Below are positions 15,942 to 29,920 of a DNA stretch of 64,000 nucleotides, one piece after another. The position numbers were made by a program, and so were the translations under genes. The notes below the pieces were generated by a model. It made no database searches. It saw only the letters and a list, made by a program, of their open reading frames with translations, and was not told where the DNA came from. The DNA is from Pseudomonas anuradhapurensis (GTDB taxonomy: Bacteria; Pseudomonadota; Gammaproteobacteria; Pseudomonadales; Pseudomonadaceae), in the NCBI RefSeq assembly GCF_014269225.2, contig NZ_CP077097.1:3545001-3609000 (forward strand), written 5' to 3'. Each line of letters opens with the position of its first letter. Position 1 is the stretch's first letter.

Positions 15942-16700
15942 ATGCGACTGACTGCACTGCTGCCCCTGTCCCTGGCCCTGCTGGCTGCCCCGGCCCTGCA
16001 GGCCGAAGAGCTGCCCAAGGCGATTCAGCAACTGCAAGCCAAGGGTGCCGTGATCAAGGGCAGCTTCGCTGCGCCCGACGGCCTGCGCGGGTACGCCGCC
16101 CAGTACCAGAACAACGCCCTGGCCCTGTACCTCACCCCGGACGGCAAGCATGTGCTGGTGGGCAGCCTGTTCGACGAACAGGGCAAGGACCTCAGCGCCG
16201 AGCCGCTGAAACAGCTGGTGTACGCGCCGATGAGCAAGGCCCTCTGGGCGAAGATGGAGAACACCGCGTGGATCGCCGACGGCAAGGATGACGCGCCACG
16301 CAAGGTCTACCTGTTCAGCGACCCCAACTGCCCGTACTGCAACATGTTCTGGGAACAGGCGCGGCCGTGGGTGGAGTCGGGCAAGGTGCAGTTGCGCCAT
16401 ATCATGGTCGGCATCATCCGCGAGGACAGCCCAGGCAAGTCGGCCGCGCTGCTGGCGGCGAAAGACCCGGCCAAGGCCCTGCATGAACACGAAAAGGCCG
16501 GCAAGGCCAGCACGTTGAAGCCGCTGACGCAGGTGCCGGAGGCGGTGCAGCAGAAACTGGCGGCGAACATGGCCTTGATGGAAGAAATGGGGCTGCAGGC
16601 AACCCCGGCGATCTTCTATCAGGATGAGCAGGGCAACCTGCAGAGCCAGCAAGGGGCGCCGCGGCCGGAGCTGCTGGGCAAGATTCTCGGCAAGCGCTGA
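15942..16700 (+). CDS. dsbG: DsbG, periplasmic disulfide isomerase/cysteine-protecting protein
   Basis: 252 residues with a cleavable signal peptide (ending ALQAEE), a dimerisation domain, and a DsbC/DsbG-type thioredoxin domain with the CPYC active site in FSDPNCPYCNMFW. A cis-proline TPAIFY motif is near the end. It follows the TlpA-like gene by one base and has a strong AAGGA site. DsbG is normally kept reduced by DsbD, the first gene of the same operon. DsbC is the main alternative; the length and the presence of a PNCPYC rather than CGYC centre favour DsbG. Confidence 0.88.
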   Translation: MRLTALLPLSLALLAAPALQAEELPKAIQQLQAKGAVIKGSFAAPDGLRGYAAQYQNNALALYLTPDGKHVLVGSLFDEQGKDLSAEPLKQLVYAPMSKALWAKMENTAWIADGKDDAPRKVYLFSDPNCPYCNMFWEQARPWVESGKVQLRHIMVGIIREDSPGKSAALLAAKDPAKALHEHEKAGKASTLKPLTQVPEAVQQKLAANMALMEEMGLQATPAIFYQDEQGNLQSQQGAPRPELLGKILGKR

Positions 16701-16720
16701 GATAGCGCTTCGCGCTTTGT

Positions 16721-16836
16721 TGCAGGAGCGGCCTTGTGTCGCGAAAGGGCCGCAACGCGGCCCCGTGATATCTGCGGCGGAGCTAAACTGTTGGGGGCGC
16801 TTGGCGCCCCTTTCGCGACACAAGGCCGCTCCTGCA
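16721..16836. repeat. Inverted REP pair between dsbG and pvdL
   Basis: Two perfect 29-base inverted arms (16721-16749 and 16808-16836) of the unit TGCAGGAGCGGCCTTGTG..., with smaller hairpins between them. They separate convergent genes and may stop transcription from both sides. Confidence 0.85.
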
Positions 16837-16878
16837 GGGCCAGCGCCAAGGTCCCATGCGGCGTGATACCGGTGGGAA

Positions 16879-19800
16879 CTACAGTTCTTCGAACGCCGCC
16901 ATCAGGTCACTCAGCCGGTCGACCTTGGCCTCATCCAGCGCACTGCCCTGCAGGCCCTGCACATGTTCGGCCAACTCCGCCACCGTGCTGCACTCGAACA
17001 TCGCCCGCAGCGGCACGTTCAACTGCAGCTGCTTCTGCACCTGCGAGGCGATCCGCGTAGCCAGCAACGAATGCCCGCCCAGCTCGAAGAAGTTGTCGTG
17101 CACCCCAACCCGCCCGGCCTTGAGCACATCGGCCCAGATATCCGCCAGCAGTGCCTCCAGCTCATTGCGCGGTGCCTGGTACGCCTGGCTGTGCTGGCCA
17201 GCGATGTCGATGGCCGGCAAGGCGTTGCGGTCGAGCTTGCCGTTGGCGTTGTGCGGCAGGCTGTCGAACCAGCCCCAGTGCAGCGGTACCATGTACTCCG
17301 GCAACGCGGCACGCAGGCGCTGCTTGAGCTGCTCCAGCAACGCGGCATCGGCGCTGATGCCCTGATGCGCCACCAGGTAACCGACCAGGTACTTGCCATT
17401 GACGCCCTCCTGCACGCCAACCGCAGCGTCGCGGATCTCGGCCTGCTCGTGCAGGCGCGCTTCGATCTCGCCCAGTTCGATGCGGTAGCCACGGATCTTC
17501 ACCTGATGGTCGATGCGCCCGATGTAGGCCAGCACGCCATCCGGGCGCTGCCGCGCCAGGTCACCGGTGCGGTACAAGCGTTCGCCTGCTGCGCCATGCG
17601 GATGCGGTATGAACGCCAGCGCGGTCCGCACCGGGTCGCCGACATAACCGCGGCCAACGCCGGTGCCGGCCACGCACAGTTCACCCACCGCCCCCAACGG
17701 CACCAACGCCTGCTCTTCGTCGAACAGGTAAAGGCGGTTGTTGTCGGTCGGCCGGCCAATCGGCAGGTAGCTGCCGTGGGTGGAGGCAGCATCGACGCGG
17801 AAGAATGCCACGTCGTCGGAGCACTCCGCCGGGCCGTAGGCATTGACCAGGCCGATCTGCGGGTAACGCTGCAGCCATTGCGCAGCCAGCTCCGGCGGCA
17901 TGGCTTCGCCGGTCGGCAGCATCCAGCGCAGGCCGTCGAGGGCCTGGTGGTCGCTGGCCAGCATGCCCTGGATCAGCGACGGCACGCTTTCCAGCACGCT
18001 GATGCCGGTGGCCCGTACATGCGCCAGCAGGGCCTGCGGGTCCTGGGCGATCGCGTTCGGCACGATCTCCACCCTGGCGCCGAACAGCGGCGCGGCAAGG
18101 AACTGCCATACCGAGATGTCGAAGCTCTGCGAGGCAGTCTGGGCGATCACGTCGTGCTCGGTAAGCGCCAGGTAGGGAACCTTGCTCAGCTGGTTGTTGA
18201 GCATGCCGCGCTGCTCGACCATCACCCCTTTCGGCAGGCCGGTGGAGCCCGAGGTGTAGATCACATAGGCAAGGTTGCCCGGCGCGCTATGGATGCCAGG
18301 GTTATGGCTGGCCAGCGGGCTCGCCTGGACATCTTCCCACACCAGTAATTGCGGGCGTGCCGCTGCCTCCAGCGCTTCCAGCAACTGCCGAGCTTGCCCG
18401 GCACAGGCCGCGCTGCACACCAGCACCGGGGCGCGGCTGAGCTGGAGAATGCTTTGCAGGCGCGCCGACGGCAGGCCCGGGTCCAGCGGCAGGTAGCCAG
18501 CGCCAGCCTTGAAGCTGCCGACGATCATGCCCAGCAACGGCAGCCCGCGCTCGGCCAGCAGCGCCACCGGCTGGTCCACCTGCACACCTGCGGCCACCAG
18601 GGCATGGCCCAGGCGGTTGGCCGCCAGGTTCAACCCGGCATAGTCATAGGTCGCCTCCAGGCAGCGCGCCACGATACGTTGCGGGTGCGCCGCCACCTGC
18701 GCCTCGAACTGGGCGATGTAGCTCTGCTGCAGCGGGTAGGCGCGGCTGGTGCGGTTGCAGTCCTCGAGCAGGAAACGCTGTTCCTCGGCGCCCAGCAGCG
18801 GCAGCGCACTCACCTCACCGGCAAAGCCTTGCACCAGCGCCAGCAGCAGGCGCTTGAACTCGGCCAGCAGGCGCTCGACGGTCGGGTAGTCGAAATAGCG
18901 CTGGTCAAACGACAGGTGCAGGCCCAGCTCATCCCCCGGGTAGCACACCGCTGTAAGCGGGAAATTGGTGTGGGTGCGGCCCGAGTCGGAACTGGCGTTG
19001 AGCTGTTGGGCATGGTCGAGCACGGCGGTTTCGACCGGCGCGTTCTCGAACACGAACAGGCTGTCGAACAGCGGCTGGCCCTTGGGCAGTTCGCTGCACT
19101 CCTGGATCGCCACCAGCGGCAGGTATTCGTACTCGCGCAGCTCCATGTTGCGCTCCAGCAGGCCTTGCAACCACTGGCGCACGCTGCAACGCTGCCCGGC
19201 CGCCGGCAATTGCACGCGCAAGGCGACGCTGTTGATGAACAGGCCGACAGTGCGCTGCATCTGCGGCAGGCTCACCGGCCGCCCGGCCACGGTCACGCCA
19301 AACACCACATCACGGTCGCCGCTGTAGCGCGCCAGCACCAGGGCCCAGGCCGCCTGGGCAAAGGTGTTGACGGTAAGCTGATGAGCCTGGGCCAGTTCGC
19401 GCAGGCGCACGCCGTCGTCTACCGCCAGGCGGGTGTAGCAGTCACCGACGATCATGCCGCTGCCGGCGTGTTCGTGGCGTAGCGGGCGGTCACTGGGAAT
19501 GGCGGTGGCGCGCTCGAAGCCTGCCAGGTTGGCCTGCCACCAGGCGCGGGCGTCGTCCAGGCCCTGGTGTTGCAGCCAGCCGATGTAGTCGCGGTAGCGC
19601 GGCGGCACCGGCAGTCGGGCCTGACGGCCCTCACCGAGGGCCTGGTAGATTTCGAAGAAGTCGTTCATCAACAACGAGCGGCACCAGGCGTCGATCAGGA
19701 TGTGGTGGTTGCTCATCATGAACCAGTAGCGCTCATCGGCCACGCGCACCAGGCGCAGGTGGAAAGGCGCTTCGCTGAGCAAGGCGAAGCCAGCCTCGCG

Positions 19801-22800
19801 CTCCTGCTTGTGCAGGGCCTGCAGGCGCTGCTCCTGGGCGTCATCATCGAGGTCGCGCCAGTCCTGGTAATCCAGTGGCGTATTGCCTGGCTTATGGATG
19901 ATCTGCAGCATCGCCTCGCCGGTGTTCCAGCTGAACGATGCGCGCAACGCCTCATGCCGTGCCACCACCGCTTGCCAGGCCTGGGCGAAGCGTTCAGGGT
20001 CAAGGGCACTGTTGATGCGGTAGCGGTCCTGCATGTAGTAGAGGCCGGTGCCCGGTTCCAGCAGGGTGTGCAACAGCATGCCTTCCTGCATCGGCGTCAG
20101 CGGGTAGACATCCTCGATCTGCGCAGCCGGTACCGGCAAGGCGTCGATCTGCGCCTGGGTCAGGTGCGCGAGCGGGAAGTCGGACGGCGTGAAGCTGCCG
20201 TTGCCATCGGCCAGGCAATGCTCGATCAGTGCCAGCAGCTCCTGGCGATAGGCCTCGGCCAGGCTGGCGATGGTCTGCTCGTCATAGCGTTCGGCGCTGA
20301 AGGTCCAGCGCAATTGCAGGGCTCCGCCATACACCTGGCCATCGATGCTCAGCCAGTTGGGCAACGGCGCATCGGCGGCTTGGGCCTGGCCGGCGGGGGT
20401 GTCCAGCGGCTGGAACAGCGCCGCGCTGTCGAACTGCTGGTCGAACTGGCCCAGGTAGTTGAAGGTGATGCGCGCCTGCGGCAAGGCCGCCATCTGCTCG
20501 CGTACCGTCGCATCGGCCAGGTAGCGCAGCACGCCGTAGCCCAGGCCTTTGTGCGGCACCTGGCGCAGTTGCTCCTTGATGCACTTGATCGAAGCGGCCC
20601 GCGTCGCATCGTCCTCGCCCGGCAGTGGGCGCAGGCTGAGTGGGTAGGCATTGGTGAACCAGCCGACGCTGCGGGTCAGGTCCATGTCTTCGAACAGCCC
20701 GTCGCGGCCATGGCCCTCGAGTTGCACCAACACTGCCTCATCGCCGCTCCAGCGGCACAAGGTGCGCGCCAGCGCAGTCAACAGCAGGTCGTTGACCTGG
20801 GTGTGGTACGCCGCCGGGGCCTGCTGCAACAAGTGCCGGGTCTGCTGCGCATCCAGGCCGATGGCCAGTGTGCGGGCATGGCGCTGCAGGTTGCCGCCCT
20901 GCGGGTGATCGCACGGCAGTTCGCGACGCACGCCCGCCAGCTGGCCTTGCCACCAGCCCAGCTCGTCGCGCAGCGAGTCGCTGCCGGCATAGCTGGCCAG
21001 GCGGGCCGCCCAGTCGCCCATGGTGTGCGTCTTGGCCGGCAGCGGCTGGCCACGGTACAACGCCTGCAGGTCTTCCAGCAGCACCCGCCAGGACACGCCA
21101 TCCACCACCAGGTGATGGATCGCCAGCAACAGGCGCTGGCTGCCCTGCCCGTCACGCACCAGCAGCGCGCGCAGCAATGGACCTTGCTGCAGGTCGAGAC
21201 TGCGCTGCAGGTCGGTGTACAGCGCCTGGCAATCGGCGAAGTCGGCAACCGTCGCGCTCCACAGCAATTGCCCGGCGCCAGGCTGAGCGTAGGCGGCCTG
21301 CCAGCGGCCGTTGGCCTCGCTGAAACGCAGGCGCAGGCTGTCGTGGTGCCGCACCAGGGCGGCCAGGGCCTGCTCCAGTGCCGCTTCGTCCAGCGCTTGG
21401 CGGGCTTGCAGCAACACCGCCTGGTTCCAGTGCTGCGGCTGCGCCAGGTCGGTGGCGAAGAACCAGTGCTGGATCGGGGTCAGGCCGACCTGCCCCTGGC
21501 GCAGGCCCTGGTCGAGGGTGCGGGTGGCGTCGCTGTGGCGAACGACGGTCGCCAGGGCCTGGATGGTCTGGTGCTGGAACAGGTCGCGCGGCGTGAACTG
21601 CAGGCCTGCCTGGCGAGCCCGGCTGACCACCTGGATCGACAGGATCGAATCGCCGCCCAGTTCGAAGAAGTTGTCCTGCACGCCGACCCGGGCCAGGTTC
21701 AGCACATCGCACCAGATCTGCACCAGTTGCGCTTCAACCACACTGCCAGGGGCCTGATAATGCTGGCGGGCCTGCTCCAGGTCTGGCAGCGGCAGCGCGC
21801 GGCGGTCGAGTTTGCCGTTGCCCATCAGCGGCAGGCTGTCGAGCAGGACCAGGTGGGCGGGCACCATGTAGTCCGGCAGGTGACGCCGGGCCTCGGCCTT
21901 TACCGCTTCACGCAGCCGACCCTGGGCCGCGCTGTCGGCAGCCGCCTGCCGGCATACCAGGTACCCCACCAGTTGCTTGCCACCCGGCAAGTCGAGGGCC
22001 AGCACCACGGCTTCGTCGACCTTGGCATGCGCCTGCAGGCGGCTTTCGATTTCCCCGAGCTCGATGCGGAAGCCGCGAATCTTCACCTGCTGGTCGGCAC
22101 GACCCACGTACTCGACCAGGCCATCGCTGCCCAGGCGCACCAGGTCACCGGTGCGGTACAGGCGCCCGCCTGCGGCACCGAACGGGTCGGCGACGAAGCG
22201 TTCGGCGCTGAGGCCCGGGCGGTCGTGGTAACCCTGGGCCAGGCCGGCACCGCCGACATACAGTTCGCCGATCCCGCCTTGGGGCAACAGGGCAAGGTTT
22301 TCGTCGAGGATATAGGCCGTGCGGCTGCCGACAACACGGCCGATCGGCACGCTGCCTAGGTCTGCGGGCAGCGTGTCCGGTGCCAGGCAGGCCAGTGGCA
22401 TGACCACGGTTTCGGTCGGGCCGTAGGCGTTGAACAACTGCTGCGGCACAAACGCCTGGCGAATGCGCTGCAGGTGCTCGCCGGTCAGCGCTTCGCCACC
22501 GGTGATCACCAGGCGTACCGGCAACTGCTCGCCCTGCCCGGCCAGGTACTGCGCCAACTGGCTGCCGTAGCTGGGCGTGAAGCCGAGGATGCTGACCTGC
22601 TGCTCGCGCACCAGCTGGCAGATATCCTCGGCCCCCCACTGCCCCTGGGCGCGCAACACCACGCGGGCACCGCACAGCAGTGGCACCCACAGGCGTTCGC
22701 TGGCGGCATCGAAGTTGATCGAATAGAAGTGCAGCTCGCAGTCGTCGCTGCGCATGCCAAATGCCGAGATCACCGCCTGGCAGTGCATGGCGAATTCGCC

Positions 22801-25800
22801 GTGGCTGACGACGACGCCCTTTGGCTTGCCGGTGGAGCCGGAGGTGTAGATCAGGTAGGCCTGGTGCTGCGCCAGGTTGCGGTTGTCCAGTGGCGCAGCG
22901 CTGTAGGCCGACAGGCTGGCGGAGTCGTCTTCCAGGCTCCAGCACACCACCCCTTGGGGCAGCTCGCCAAGGCTTTGCAGCAGCGCGCGCTGGCTCAGCA
23001 GCAGGCCGATGCGGCTGTCTTCGATCATGTAGCGCAGGCGGTCCAGCGGGTACTCGGGGTCGAGCGGCACGTAGGCGCCACCGGCCTTGAGTATGGCCAG
23101 CAAGCCGACCACCATGTGCAGCGAGCGCTCCAGTGCCAGGCCCACGCGCACCTGCGGGCCCACTCCACGCTCGCGCAGGGCGCGGGCCAGGCGGTTGGCT
23201 TGCTGGTCGAGCTCGGCATAGGTGAGGTGCTGGCCGGCGAAGGTCAGCGCAGCGGCGTGCGGGGTGCGCGCTGCCTGGGCGGCGAACAGGCCATGCAAGG
23301 TCTGGTCGAGGTTCCCATGCTCGCCGGGCAACTGGCCCGCCAGCACCTGCTGCTCGGCGCTGACCAGCATCGGCAGCTCGCACAGGCGCTGTTGCGGGTC
23401 GTCCAGCAGGCCGCCCAGCAGCTGCTGCCAGTGCTCGGCCATGCGGGCGATGCGCGGCTCGTCGAACAGGTCGCGGCTGTAGGTCAGGCAGCAGTTGAGG
23501 CGGCCATCGAGGTCGGTCACCTCCAGGTACAGGTCGAACTTGGTGGCGCTGGCATCGTTGACCAGGTAATCCACCTGCATGCCGGCCAGCGTACGGCTTT
23601 GCTGGAAAGCCCAGCGCTGGACGTTGCACATCACCTGGAACAGCGGGTTGTAGGCGCTGCTGCGCGGTGGCTGCAGGGCTTCCACCAATTGCTCGAATGG
23701 CAGGTCCTGGTGCGATTGGCCCTCGATGGCAGCCTGGCGCACCTGCTCCAGCAAGGCATGGGCAGTCATCTGCCCGTCAACCTCGCAGCGCAGCACCTGG
23801 GTATTGAGGAACGCGCCGATCAGGCCTTCGCTTTCCGGGCGGATGCGGTTGGCCACCGGCGCGCCGATGCGCAGGTCGCGCTGGCCGCTGTAGCGATGCA
23901 GCAAGGCGGCCAGGGTGGCGGTCACGGTCATGAACAGGGTTAACCCGCGCTGGCGGTTGAAGGCGTGCACGCGGGCGACCAGCGCCGGGGCCAGTTCGAA
24001 GCGGTACAGCTCGCCACGGTGGCTCTGCACCGGCGGGCGTGGGCGGTCGGCGGGTAGCGCGAGTACCGGGTGCTCATCGCCCAGGCGCGCCTGCCAGTAG
24101 GCCAGCTGGCGCGCACCTTCGCCACTTTCCAGCCATTGCCGTTGCCACAGGCTGTAGTCCAGGTACTGCACCGGCAGCGGCGGCAGTGGCGATTCGCGGT
24201 CATCGACGAAGGCTTCGTACAGCTCGCCCAGTTCGCGGGCGAAGATGTCCATGGCCCAGCCCTCGGTGACGATGTGATGCAGGGTCAGTACGAAGCAATG
24301 CTCACGCTCTGCGGCCTTGACCAGGCAGGCGCGCAGCAGCGGGCCGTGCTCCAGGTCGAAGGGCTGGTGCGCCTGATCGTCGGCCAGTTGCCGCAGGCGT
24401 TGCTGGCGGGTGGCCTCAGGCAACGCGCTGAAGTCGTGCCAGTCCAGGTGCAGGCTGGCGTCTGGCGCCACGCACTGGTACGGCACGCCGTCGATGCTCG
24501 GGAAGGTAGTACGCAAGGTTTCATGACGCACCACCAGCGCCTGCAGTGCACGCTCGAAGGCCTCCACATGCAGGGTGCCGCGCAGGCGCGCCATGCCACC
24601 GACGTTGTACGCCGGGCTGTCCGGCTGCATCTGCCAGAGGAACCACATGCGCTGCTGCGAGTACGACAGCGGCACGGCCTGGCGACGGTCGACGCGGGCG
24701 ATTTCGCCTTGCAGGTTGCGCTCGCCGGCGGCGCGGATACGGGCGATCTCGGCACAGAAGGCGCCCAGTTCGCTGGCATTGAACAGGGCCTTGAGCGGCA
24801 GCTCGACATCGCAGGCCTGGCGGGTGCGCGAAACGATCTGGGTGGCCAGCAGCGAGTGACCGCCGAGGGCGAAGAAGTCATCCTGCAGGCCGACCCGCGG
24901 CAGGTTCAGCACCTCGCGCCAGATGGCCGCGACCTGCTGCTGCAATGCGCTTTGTGGCGCAACGTGCTCACGCTGCTGCCACACCGGGGCCGGCAGCGCC
25001 TTGCGTTCGACCTTGCCGCTGGGGCCCAGCGGCATCTGCGCCAGCGGGACGAGTTGTGCCGGCACCATATAGGCCGGCAACTGTTCGGCCAGCACGGCCA
25101 GCAACTCGGCTGGCTGGGCGCTGCCGCAATAGTAGCCGACCAGTTGCGCGCCGACCGCGTCCTGGTGCACCAGCACCAGCGCCTGTTCGACACCCGCTTG
25201 CGCCAGCAGGCAGGCCTGGACTTCCTCGGGCTCGACGCGGAAACCACGCACCTTGACCTGCTGGTCGAGGCGGCCGAGGTACTCCAGGGCCTCGCTCTGC
25301 ACCTGCCAGCGGGCACGGTCGCCACTGCGGTACAGGCGTTCGCCATGGCCATCGGCCCGGGGCACGAAGCGTTCGGCGGTAAGGCCCGGGCGGCCCAGGT
25401 AGCCACGGGCCAGGCCGGCGCCGCCGAGGTACAGCTCGCCCGGCACACCGGGGGCAGTGAGTTCAAGTTCGTCGTCCAGCACGCGGCACAGCACATTGGC
25501 CAACGGGCGGCCGATCGGCGAACGCTCGCCATCCGCCGCCTGGCAGTGCCAATGGGTGACGTTGATGGCGGTTTCGGTCGGGCCGTACCGGTTATGCAAC
25601 TGCGCCTGTGGCAGCACCTGCAGCACGCGGTCACGCAACGCGGCGGGCAACGCCTCGCCCCCGGAAAACACCCGGCGCAGGCTGGTACAGGCCGGTGCCT
25701 GCGGTTCCTGGACAAACACCTGCAGCAGGGGCGGCACGAAATGCAACGTGGTCACACCATGGGCCTGCACCAACGCGGCGATACGCTGCGGGTCACGGTG

Positions 25801-28800
25801 CTCGCCGGGGCCGGCAAGCACCAACTTGCAGCCCGTGACCAGCGGCCAGAAGCACTCCCACACCGAAACGTCGAAGCTGACCGGCGCCTTCTGCAGCAGC
25901 ACGTCGCTGTCGTCCAGGGCATAAGTGGCCTGCATCCATTGCAGGCGCTCGGCCAATGCCGCGTGGGTGTTGCCTACGCCCTTGGGCTGGCCGGTGGAGC
26001 CGGAGGTGTAGATGACATACGCCAGGTTGTCGCCGTGCAAGTGCAACCCGGGTGCATGGCTGGGCCAGCTGTCCAGGTGCAGCTGGTCGAGGGCGATGGC
26101 GCTGACCCCATCGACCTGCGGCAGCTTGCCCAGCAGGCCGCTGTGGCTCAGCAGCAGGCCGGCGCCGCAGTCGGCGAGCATGTAGGCCAGGCGCTCGGCC
26201 GGGTAGTCGACGTCCAGCGGCACATAGGCGCCACCGGCCTTGAGGATCGCCAGCAGGCCGACCAACAGTTGCGGCGAGCGCTCGACGGCAATGGCCACAC
26301 AGGTATCGGGGCCAACCCCCTTGTCCCTCAGGTAATGGGCCAGGCGGTTGGCTTGCTGGTGCAGCTCGGCATAGTCCAGGCTGCCCCCCTGCCAGACCAG
26401 CGCGGTGCGCTGCGGGGTCTGGCGCGCCTGATCATTGAGCTGCTCAACCAGCAGGCGCTGCGGCGCTACGGCCGGTGCCTGGCCCCAACCCAGCAGTTGC
26501 CTGCGGGCTGGCTCGTCGAGCAGCTGCACCTCGCCCAAGGCCCGTTGCGGCGCAGCGCAGACTTGCTCCAGCAGGGCCAGCAGGTGCTCGGCCAGGCGCT
26601 CGATGGTAGTGGCTTCGAACAGCCCGGCGGCATAGTCGAAGGCCAGGCTCAGGCGGCCCTGATGGTCTTCTTCGCTGTGCAGCTGCAAGTCGAACTTGGC
26701 CTCGCGGCTGTGCCACGGCAATTCTTCGACGAGCAGGCCAGGCAGGCGGCGCAGGGCCGACAGGTCGCGTTGCTGGTGGTTGAACATGACCTGGAACAGG
26801 CCTTGTTCGCGCGCCTCGGGCATGGCTTCGACCAGTTGCTCGAACGGCAGGTCCTGGTTGGCCTGGGCTGCCAGGGTGGCTTGGCGCACCTGGGCCAGCA
26901 ACTGGCTGAACGGCAGGCGGCCATCGAGTTGCGCACGCATTACCTGGGTATTGATGAAGAAACCGACCAGGCCCTGGGTTTCCAGGCGCGGGCGGTTGGC
27001 GTTGGGCACACCGACGCGGATGTCGGCCTGGCCGCTGTAGCGGTGCAGCAGGGCCTGCCAGCCGGCCAGCAAGACCATGAACAGGCTGGCTTGCTGCTCG
27101 CGCGCCAAGCCCCTGAGCGCCTCGGCGAGGCCGGCTGGCACCTGCACCTGCAACCGGGCGGCCCGCTGGTCGCGTTGGCTGGTGCGCGGCTGGTCGGTGC
27201 ACAAATCGAGCACCGGCGCTTCCTCGCCCAGGCGCGCCTGCCAGTAGTGCAACTGACGCTCGGCCTCGCCGGCGGCCAGCCATTGCCGTTGCCAGCTGGC
27301 GTAATCGGCGTAGCCGAGGGGCAGCGGTGCCAGGTTGGCCTGCAGGCCCTGGCAGTGGGCGGCATATAGCCTGGCGAATTCCTCCAGCAGGATATTCAGT
27401 GACCAGCCGTCAGCAACGATGTGGTGCAGGGTCACCCACAGCTGATGGTCTTCATCACCCAGGCGCGCCAGGGTCACCCGCAGCAGCGGGCCCTGGGTCA
27501 GGTCGAAGGGCTGACAGGCTTCTGCCTCGCGCTGGGCGATGACCTGGTCGGGCGGCTGGCCGGCAAGGTCCAGGCGGCGCAGGTGGAATGGCGCGGATGG
27601 GAGGATGCGCTGCAGGGCTTGGCCGTGTTCTTCGCTGAACACGGTGCGCAGTGACTCATGGCGCTGCACCAGTGCCTGGAAGGCCGCTTCCAGGGCACCT
27701 TCATCCAGCTCGCCACGCAAGTGCAGGCCAGCCGGAATGTTGTAGGCCGCCGCCTGCGGCTGCAACTGCCACAGCAGCCACAAGCGGTTTTGCGCCAGTG
27801 ACTGGGGCAATGCCCGGGCGCGCGCCAGCGGGGCGATGGCGGTAGCTCGGGCGCCGTCGGCAGCGAGCAGGGCGGCCACTGCCTGGCTGTAGTCGGCCAG
27901 CACGGGCGCCTCGAACAAGGTGGCCAGGTTGAGCGAGATGCCCAGTTCGTCGGCCAGGCGAGCGGTGGCCTGGGTGGCAGCAATGGAGTTGCCGCCCAGC
28001 AGCAGGAAGTGGTCGTCTGCCGCCACCGTCTGCACCTTGAGGATGTCGCACCATATGCTGGCGATGCGCGCCTGTAGCGCATCAGCGGTTGCCGGGCTGG
28101 CATCGGCTGGATTCTGCCCAGGGAACCGGGCATAGCAATCCAGGCTGCCATCGGCCATGCGCGTGCGGCAGGCCGAGCGCTGCAGCTTGCCGCTGGAGGT
28201 CTTCGGCAATGCGCCGGGGTTCAGCAGCAGGACCACCGCCGGGGCTTGGCGGCAGGCATCGGCGACGACCTGGCGCAGGGTCTTGATCAGGTCGTCGGGC
28301 TTGAGCGCCTTTTGCACGTTGCGGCTGACTTCGACTGCCACGCCGATGCCCTCCTCACCCTGCTGCTCGACGGCAAATACTGCCACCCGGCCTTTGCGCA
28401 GCACCTCGACTTCGCGTTCGAGGGTTTTTTCCAGGTCCTGTGGGTAGAGGTTCTGCCCGCGTACGATCAGCAGGTCTTTCAGGCGCCCGCTGACGAACAC
28501 TTCGCCTTCGCGCATGAAGCCCAGGTCGCCGGTACGCAGCCAGGTCTGGCCGTCCATTTCGACGAACGTGCGGGCGCTGGCTTGCGGGTTGCGCCAGTAG
28601 CCCCGGGCGATGCTCGGGCCGCTGGCCCAGATCTCGCCGACCTGGTTGTCGCCCAGCACCTGCAGGCGTTGCGGCTCGACAATACGCAGCGCATGCCCCG
28701 GCTGCGGGTAGCCGCAGCTCATCAGCACGCTGCCCTGGCCCGGCTCGGCGCGGTTGGCGGCGAAGGCCTCGGCGTCCAGTTCCAGCGCGGCGATGCCCTG

Positions 28801-29829
28801 GCCACGGCGGCTACCGCTGACGAACAGGGTCGCTTCGGCCAGGCCGTAGCTGGCGAAAAAGCTCTGCGGGTCGAAGCCGCAGGCGCGGAACTTGTCGGCG
28901 AAGGTGGCCAGGCTGTCCTGGCGGATCGGCTCGGAGCCGGAATAGGCCACGCGCCAGCGGCTCAGGTCGAGCCCGGCCAGGGCGGCCGTGCTGACCCGTT
29001 CGCTGCACAGGCGGTAGGCAAAGTCGGGGCCACCGCTGATGGTGCCGCCGTACTCGCTGATTGCCTGCAGCCAACGCAGCGGGCGGGCCAGGAAGTAGCC
29101 CGGCGCCATCAGCACGCAGGGCACACCGCTGAAGATCGGCTGCAGCAGGCCGCCGATCAGGCCCATGTCGTGGTACAGCGGCAGCCAGCTGACGATGACG
29201 TCGTCGGGGTTGAGGTCGATGCCGAAGCCGCGGCGGATCAACTGCTCGTTGGCCACCAGGTTGCCATGGCTGACCTGCACGCCCTTGGGCAGCGCGGTGG
29301 AGCCGGAGGTGTACTGCAGGAAGGCGATGTCATCCTCCGTTAGGGCCGGTTCGTGCCAGTGCGCAGCCAGCGCCGGGTCCAGGCGGTCGACCGCCAGCAG
29401 CGCAGGGGCGTTGGCCCGGCTCAGCGCCTCCAGGCCTTGCAGGCTGCCTTCCAGCGCCGCCACGGTCAGCAGCAGGCGCGGTTCGGCGTCGTCGATGATC
29501 GACAGCAGGCGTTGCTGATGGTGCTGGCGCGTCGACTCCGGCGGGTAGGCCGGCACCGCGATCACGCCGGCATACAGGCAGCCGAAGAACGCCGCCACGT
29601 AGTCCGGCCCACTGGGGAACAACAGCACCGCACGCTCGCCGAAACCGGCCCGCGCCTGCAACGCAGCGGCGATGGTGCGTGCGCGCTGGTCCAGTTCACG
29701 GTAGCTGAGCACGGCCTGCTCGCCGGGAGCGTCGGCGAGAAAGCGCAAGGCGATCCGCTCCGGGGTCTGTGCGGCGCGTTGCGCCAGGGCCTGGACCAGC
29801 GAGAGCGGGAGTTCGAAGGCGTCCGTCAT
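16879..29829 (-). CDS. pvdL: PvdL, chromophore-building non-ribosomal peptide synthetase
   Basis: 4316 residues from the ATG at 29829 (MTDAFELPL); the frame is open further upstream, but the IS promoter lies inside that stretch. Domains in order, from active-site motifs (approximate residue): fatty acyl ligase ([11 protein letters not shown], 170), carrier (LGGNS, 615), condensation (HHIVADG, 805), adenylation (1275), carrier (LGGHS, 1657), condensation (HHIVTEG, 1855), adenylation (2328), carrier (LGGDS, 2725), epimerisation (HHLVVDG, 2908), condensation (HHILIDAW, 3375), adenylation (3858), carrier (LGGHS, 4250). No thioesterase is present. This is the known PvdL layout: a fatty acid starter, then L-Glu, D-Tyr and L-Dab, handed on to the next synthetase. 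The downstream peptide synthetases are not in this window. Confidence 0.96.
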   Translation of the reverse strand: MTDAFELPLSLVQALAQRAAQTPERIALRFLADAPGEQAVLSYRELDQRARTIAAALQARAGFGERAVLLFPSGPDYVAAFFGCLYAGVIAVPAYPPESTRQHHQQRLLSIIDDAEPRLLLTVAALEGSLQGLEALSRANAPALLAVDRLDPALAAHWHEPALTEDDIAFLQYTSGSTALPKGVQVSHGNLVANEQLIRRGFGIDLNPDDVIVSWLPLYHDMGLIGGLLQPIFSGVPCVLMAPGYFLARPLRWLQAISEYGGTISGGPDFAYRLCSERVSTAALAGLDLSRWRVAYSGSEPIRQDSLATFADKFRACGFDPQSFFASYGLAEATLFVSGSRRGQGIAALELDAEAFAANRAEPGQGSVLMSCGYPQPGHALRIVEPQRLQVLGDNQVGEIWASGPSIARGYWRNPQASARTFVEMDGQTWLRTGDLGFMREGEVFVSGRLKDLLIVRGQNLYPQDLEKTLEREVEVLRKGRVAVFAVEQQGEEGIGVAVEVSRNVQKALKPDDLIKTLRQVVADACRQAPAVVLLLNPGALPKTSSGKLQRSACRTRMADGSLDCYARFPGQNPADASPATADALQARIASIWCDILKVQTVAADDHFLLLGGNSIAATQATARLADELGISLNLATLFEAPVLADYSQAVAALLAADGARATAIAPLARARALPQSLAQNRLWLLWQLQPQAAAYNIPAGLHLRGELDEGALEAAFQALVQRHESLRTVFSEEHGQALQRILPSAPFHLRRLDLAGQPPDQVIAQREAEACQPFDLTQGPLLRVTLARLGDEDHQLWVTLHHIVADGWSLNILLEEFARLYAAHCQGLQANLAPLPLGYADYASWQRQWLAAGEAERQLHYWQARLGEEAPVLDLCTDQPRTSQRDQRAARLQVQVPAGLAEALRGLAREQQASLFMVLLAGWQALLHRYSGQADIRVGVPNANRPRLETQGLVGFFINTQVMRAQLDGRLPFSQLLAQVRQATLAAQANQDLPFEQLVEAMPEAREQGLFQVMFNHQQRDLSALRRLPGLLVEELPWHSREAKFDLQLHSEEDHQGRLSLAFDYAAGLFEATTIERLAEHLLALLEQVCAAPQRALGEVQLLDEPARRQLLGWGQAPAVAPQRLLVEQLNDQARQTPQRTALVWQGGSLDYAELHQQANRLAHYLRDKGVGPDTCVAIAVERSPQLLVGLLAILKAGGAYVPLDVDYPAERLAYMLADCGAGLLLSHSGLLGKLPQVDGVSAIALDQLHLDSWPSHAPGLHLHGDNLAYVIYTSGSTGQPKGVGNTHAALAERLQWMQATYALDDSDVLLQKAPVSFDVSVWECFWPLVTGCKLVLAGPGEHRDPQRIAALVQAHGVTTLHFVPPLLQVFVQEPQAPACTSLRRVFSGGEALPAALRDRVLQVLPQAQLHNRYGPTETAINVTHWHCQAADGERSPIGRPLANVLCRVLDDELELTAPGVPGELYLGGAGLARGYLGRPGLTAERFVPRADGHGERLYRSGDRARWQVQSEALEYLGRLDQQVKVRGFRVEPEEVQACLLAQAGVEQALVLVHQDAVGAQLVGYYCGSAQPAELLAVLAEQLPAYMVPAQLVPLAQMPLGPSGKVERKALPAPVWQQREHVAPQSALQQQVAAIWREVLNLPRVGLQDDFFALGGHSLLATQIVSRTRQACDVELPLKALFNASELGAFCAEIARIRAAGERNLQGEIARVDRRQAVPLSYSQQRMWFLWQMQPDSPAYNVGGMARLRGTLHVEAFERALQALVVRHETLRTTFPSIDGVPYQCVAPDASLHLDWHDFSALPEATRQQRLRQLADDQAHQPFDLEHGPLLRACLVKAAEREHCFVLTLHHIVTEGWAMDIFARELGELYEAFVDDRESPLPPLPVQYLDYSLWQRQWLESGEGARQLAYWQARLGDEHPVLALPADRPRPPVQSHRGELYRFELAPALVARVHAFNRQRGLTLFMTVTATLAALLHRYSGQRDLRIGAPVANRIRPESEGLIGAFLNTQVLRCEVDGQMTAHALLEQVRQAAIEGQSHQDLPFEQLVEALQPPRSSAYNPLFQVMCNVQRWAFQQSRTLAGMQVDYLVNDASATKFDLYLEVTDLDGRLNCCLTYSRDLFDEPRIARMAEHWQQLLGGLLDDPQQRLCELPMLVSAEQQVLAGQLPGEHGNLDQTLHGLFAAQAARTPHAAALTFAGQHLTYAELDQQANRLARALRERGVGPQVRVGLALERSLHMVVGLLAILKAGGAYVPLDPEYPLDRLRYMIEDSRIGLLLSQRALLQSLGELPQGVVCWSLEDDSASLSAYSAAPLDNRNLAQHQAYLIYTSGSTGKPKGVVVSHGEFAMHCQAVISAFGMRSDDCELHFYSINFDAASERLWVPLLCGARVVLRAQGQWGAEDICQLVREQQVSILGFTPSYGSQLAQYLAGQGEQLPVRLVITGGEALTGEHLQRIRQAFVPQQLFNAYGPTETVVMPLACLAPDTLPADLGSVPIGRVVGSRTAYILDENLALLPQGGIGELYVGGAGLAQGYHDRPGLSAERFVADPFGAAGGRLYRTGDLVRLGSDGLVEYVGRADQQVKIRGFRIELGEIESRLQAHAKVDEAVVLALDLPGGKQLVGYLVCRQAAADSAAQGRLREAVKAEARRHLPDYMVPAHLVLLDSLPLMGNGKLDRRALPLPDLEQARQHYQAPGSVVEAQLVQIWCDVLNLARVGVQDNFFELGGDSILSIQVVSRARQAGLQFTPRDLFQHQTIQALATVVRHSDATRTLDQGLRQGQVGLTPIQHWFFATDLAQPQHWNQAVLLQARQALDEAALEQALAALVRHHDSLRLRFSEANGRWQAAYAQPGAGQLLWSATVADFADCQALYTDLQRSLDLQQGPLLRALLVRDGQGSQRLLLAIHHLVVDGVSWRVLLEDLQALYRGQPLPAKTHTMGDWAARLASYAGSDSLRDELGWWQGQLAGVRRELPCDHPQGGNLQRHARTLAIGLDAQQTRHLLQQAPAAYHTQVNDLLLTALARTLCRWSGDEAVLVQLEGHGRDGLFEDMDLTRSVGWFTNAYPLSLRPLPGEDDATRAASIKCIKEQLRQVPHKGLGYGVLRYLADATVREQMAALPQARITFNYLGQFDQQFDSAALFQPLDTPAGQAQAADAPLPNWLSIDGQVYGGALQLRWTFSAERYDEQTIASLAEAYRQELLALIEHCLADGNGSFTPSDFPLAHLTQAQIDALPVPAAQIEDVYPLTPMQEGMLLHTLLEPGTGLYYMQDRYRINSALDPERFAQAWQAVVARHEALRASFSWNTGEAMLQIIHKPGNTPLDYQDWRDLDDDAQEQRLQALHKQEREAGFALLSEAPFHLRLVRVADERYWFMMSNHHILIDAWCRSLLMNDFFEIYQALGEGRQARLPVPPRYRDYIGWLQHQGLDDARAWWQANLAGFERATAIPSDRPLRHEHAGSGMIVGDCYTRLAVDDGVRLRELAQAHQLTVNTFAQAAWALVLARYSGDRDVVFGVTVAGRPVSLPQMQRTVGLFINSVALRVQLPAAGQRCSVRQWLQGLLERNMELREYEYLPLVAIQECSELPKGQPLFDSLFVFENAPVETAVLDHAQQLNASSDSGRTHTNFPLTAVCYPGDELGLHLSFDQRYFDYPTVERLLAEFKRLLLALVQGFAGEVSALPLLGAEEQRFLLEDCNRTSRAYPLQQSYIAQFEAQVAAHPQRIVARCLEATYDYAGLNLAANRLGHALVAAGVQVDQPVALLAERGLPLLGMIVGSFKAGAGYLPLDPGLPSARLQSILQLSRAPVLVCSAACAGQARQLLEALEAAARPQLLVWEDVQASPLASHNPGIHSAPGNLAYVIYTSGSTGLPKGVMVEQRGMLNNQLSKVPYLALTEHDVIAQTASQSFDISVWQFLAAPLFGARVEIVPNAIAQDPQALLAHVRATGISVLESVPSLIQGMLASDHQALDGLRWMLPTGEAMPPELAAQWLQRYPQIGLVNAYGPAECSDDVAFFRVDAASTHGSYLPIGRPTDNNRLYLFDEEQALVPLGAVGELCVAGTGVGRGYVGDPVRTALAFIPHPHGAAGERLYRTGDLARQRPDGVLAYIGRIDHQVKIRGYRIELGEIEARLHEQAEIRDAAVGVQEGVNGKYLVGYLVAHQGISADAALLEQLKQRLRAALPEYMVPLHWGWFDSLPHNANGKLDRNALPAIDIAGQHSQAYQAPRNELEALLADIWADVLKAGRVGVHDNFFELGGHSLLATRIASQVQKQLQLNVPLRAMFECSTVAELAEHVQGLQGSALDEAKVDRLSDLMAAFEEL

Positions 29830-29920
29830 GGGGGTGTTCCTGCCAGTGTCTGGTGAGGGCGGGCCGGCTGCTGCGCGAACCTGGGCGAGCAGCGTACGGC
29901 GGCCGGATGTACACAGGGGA

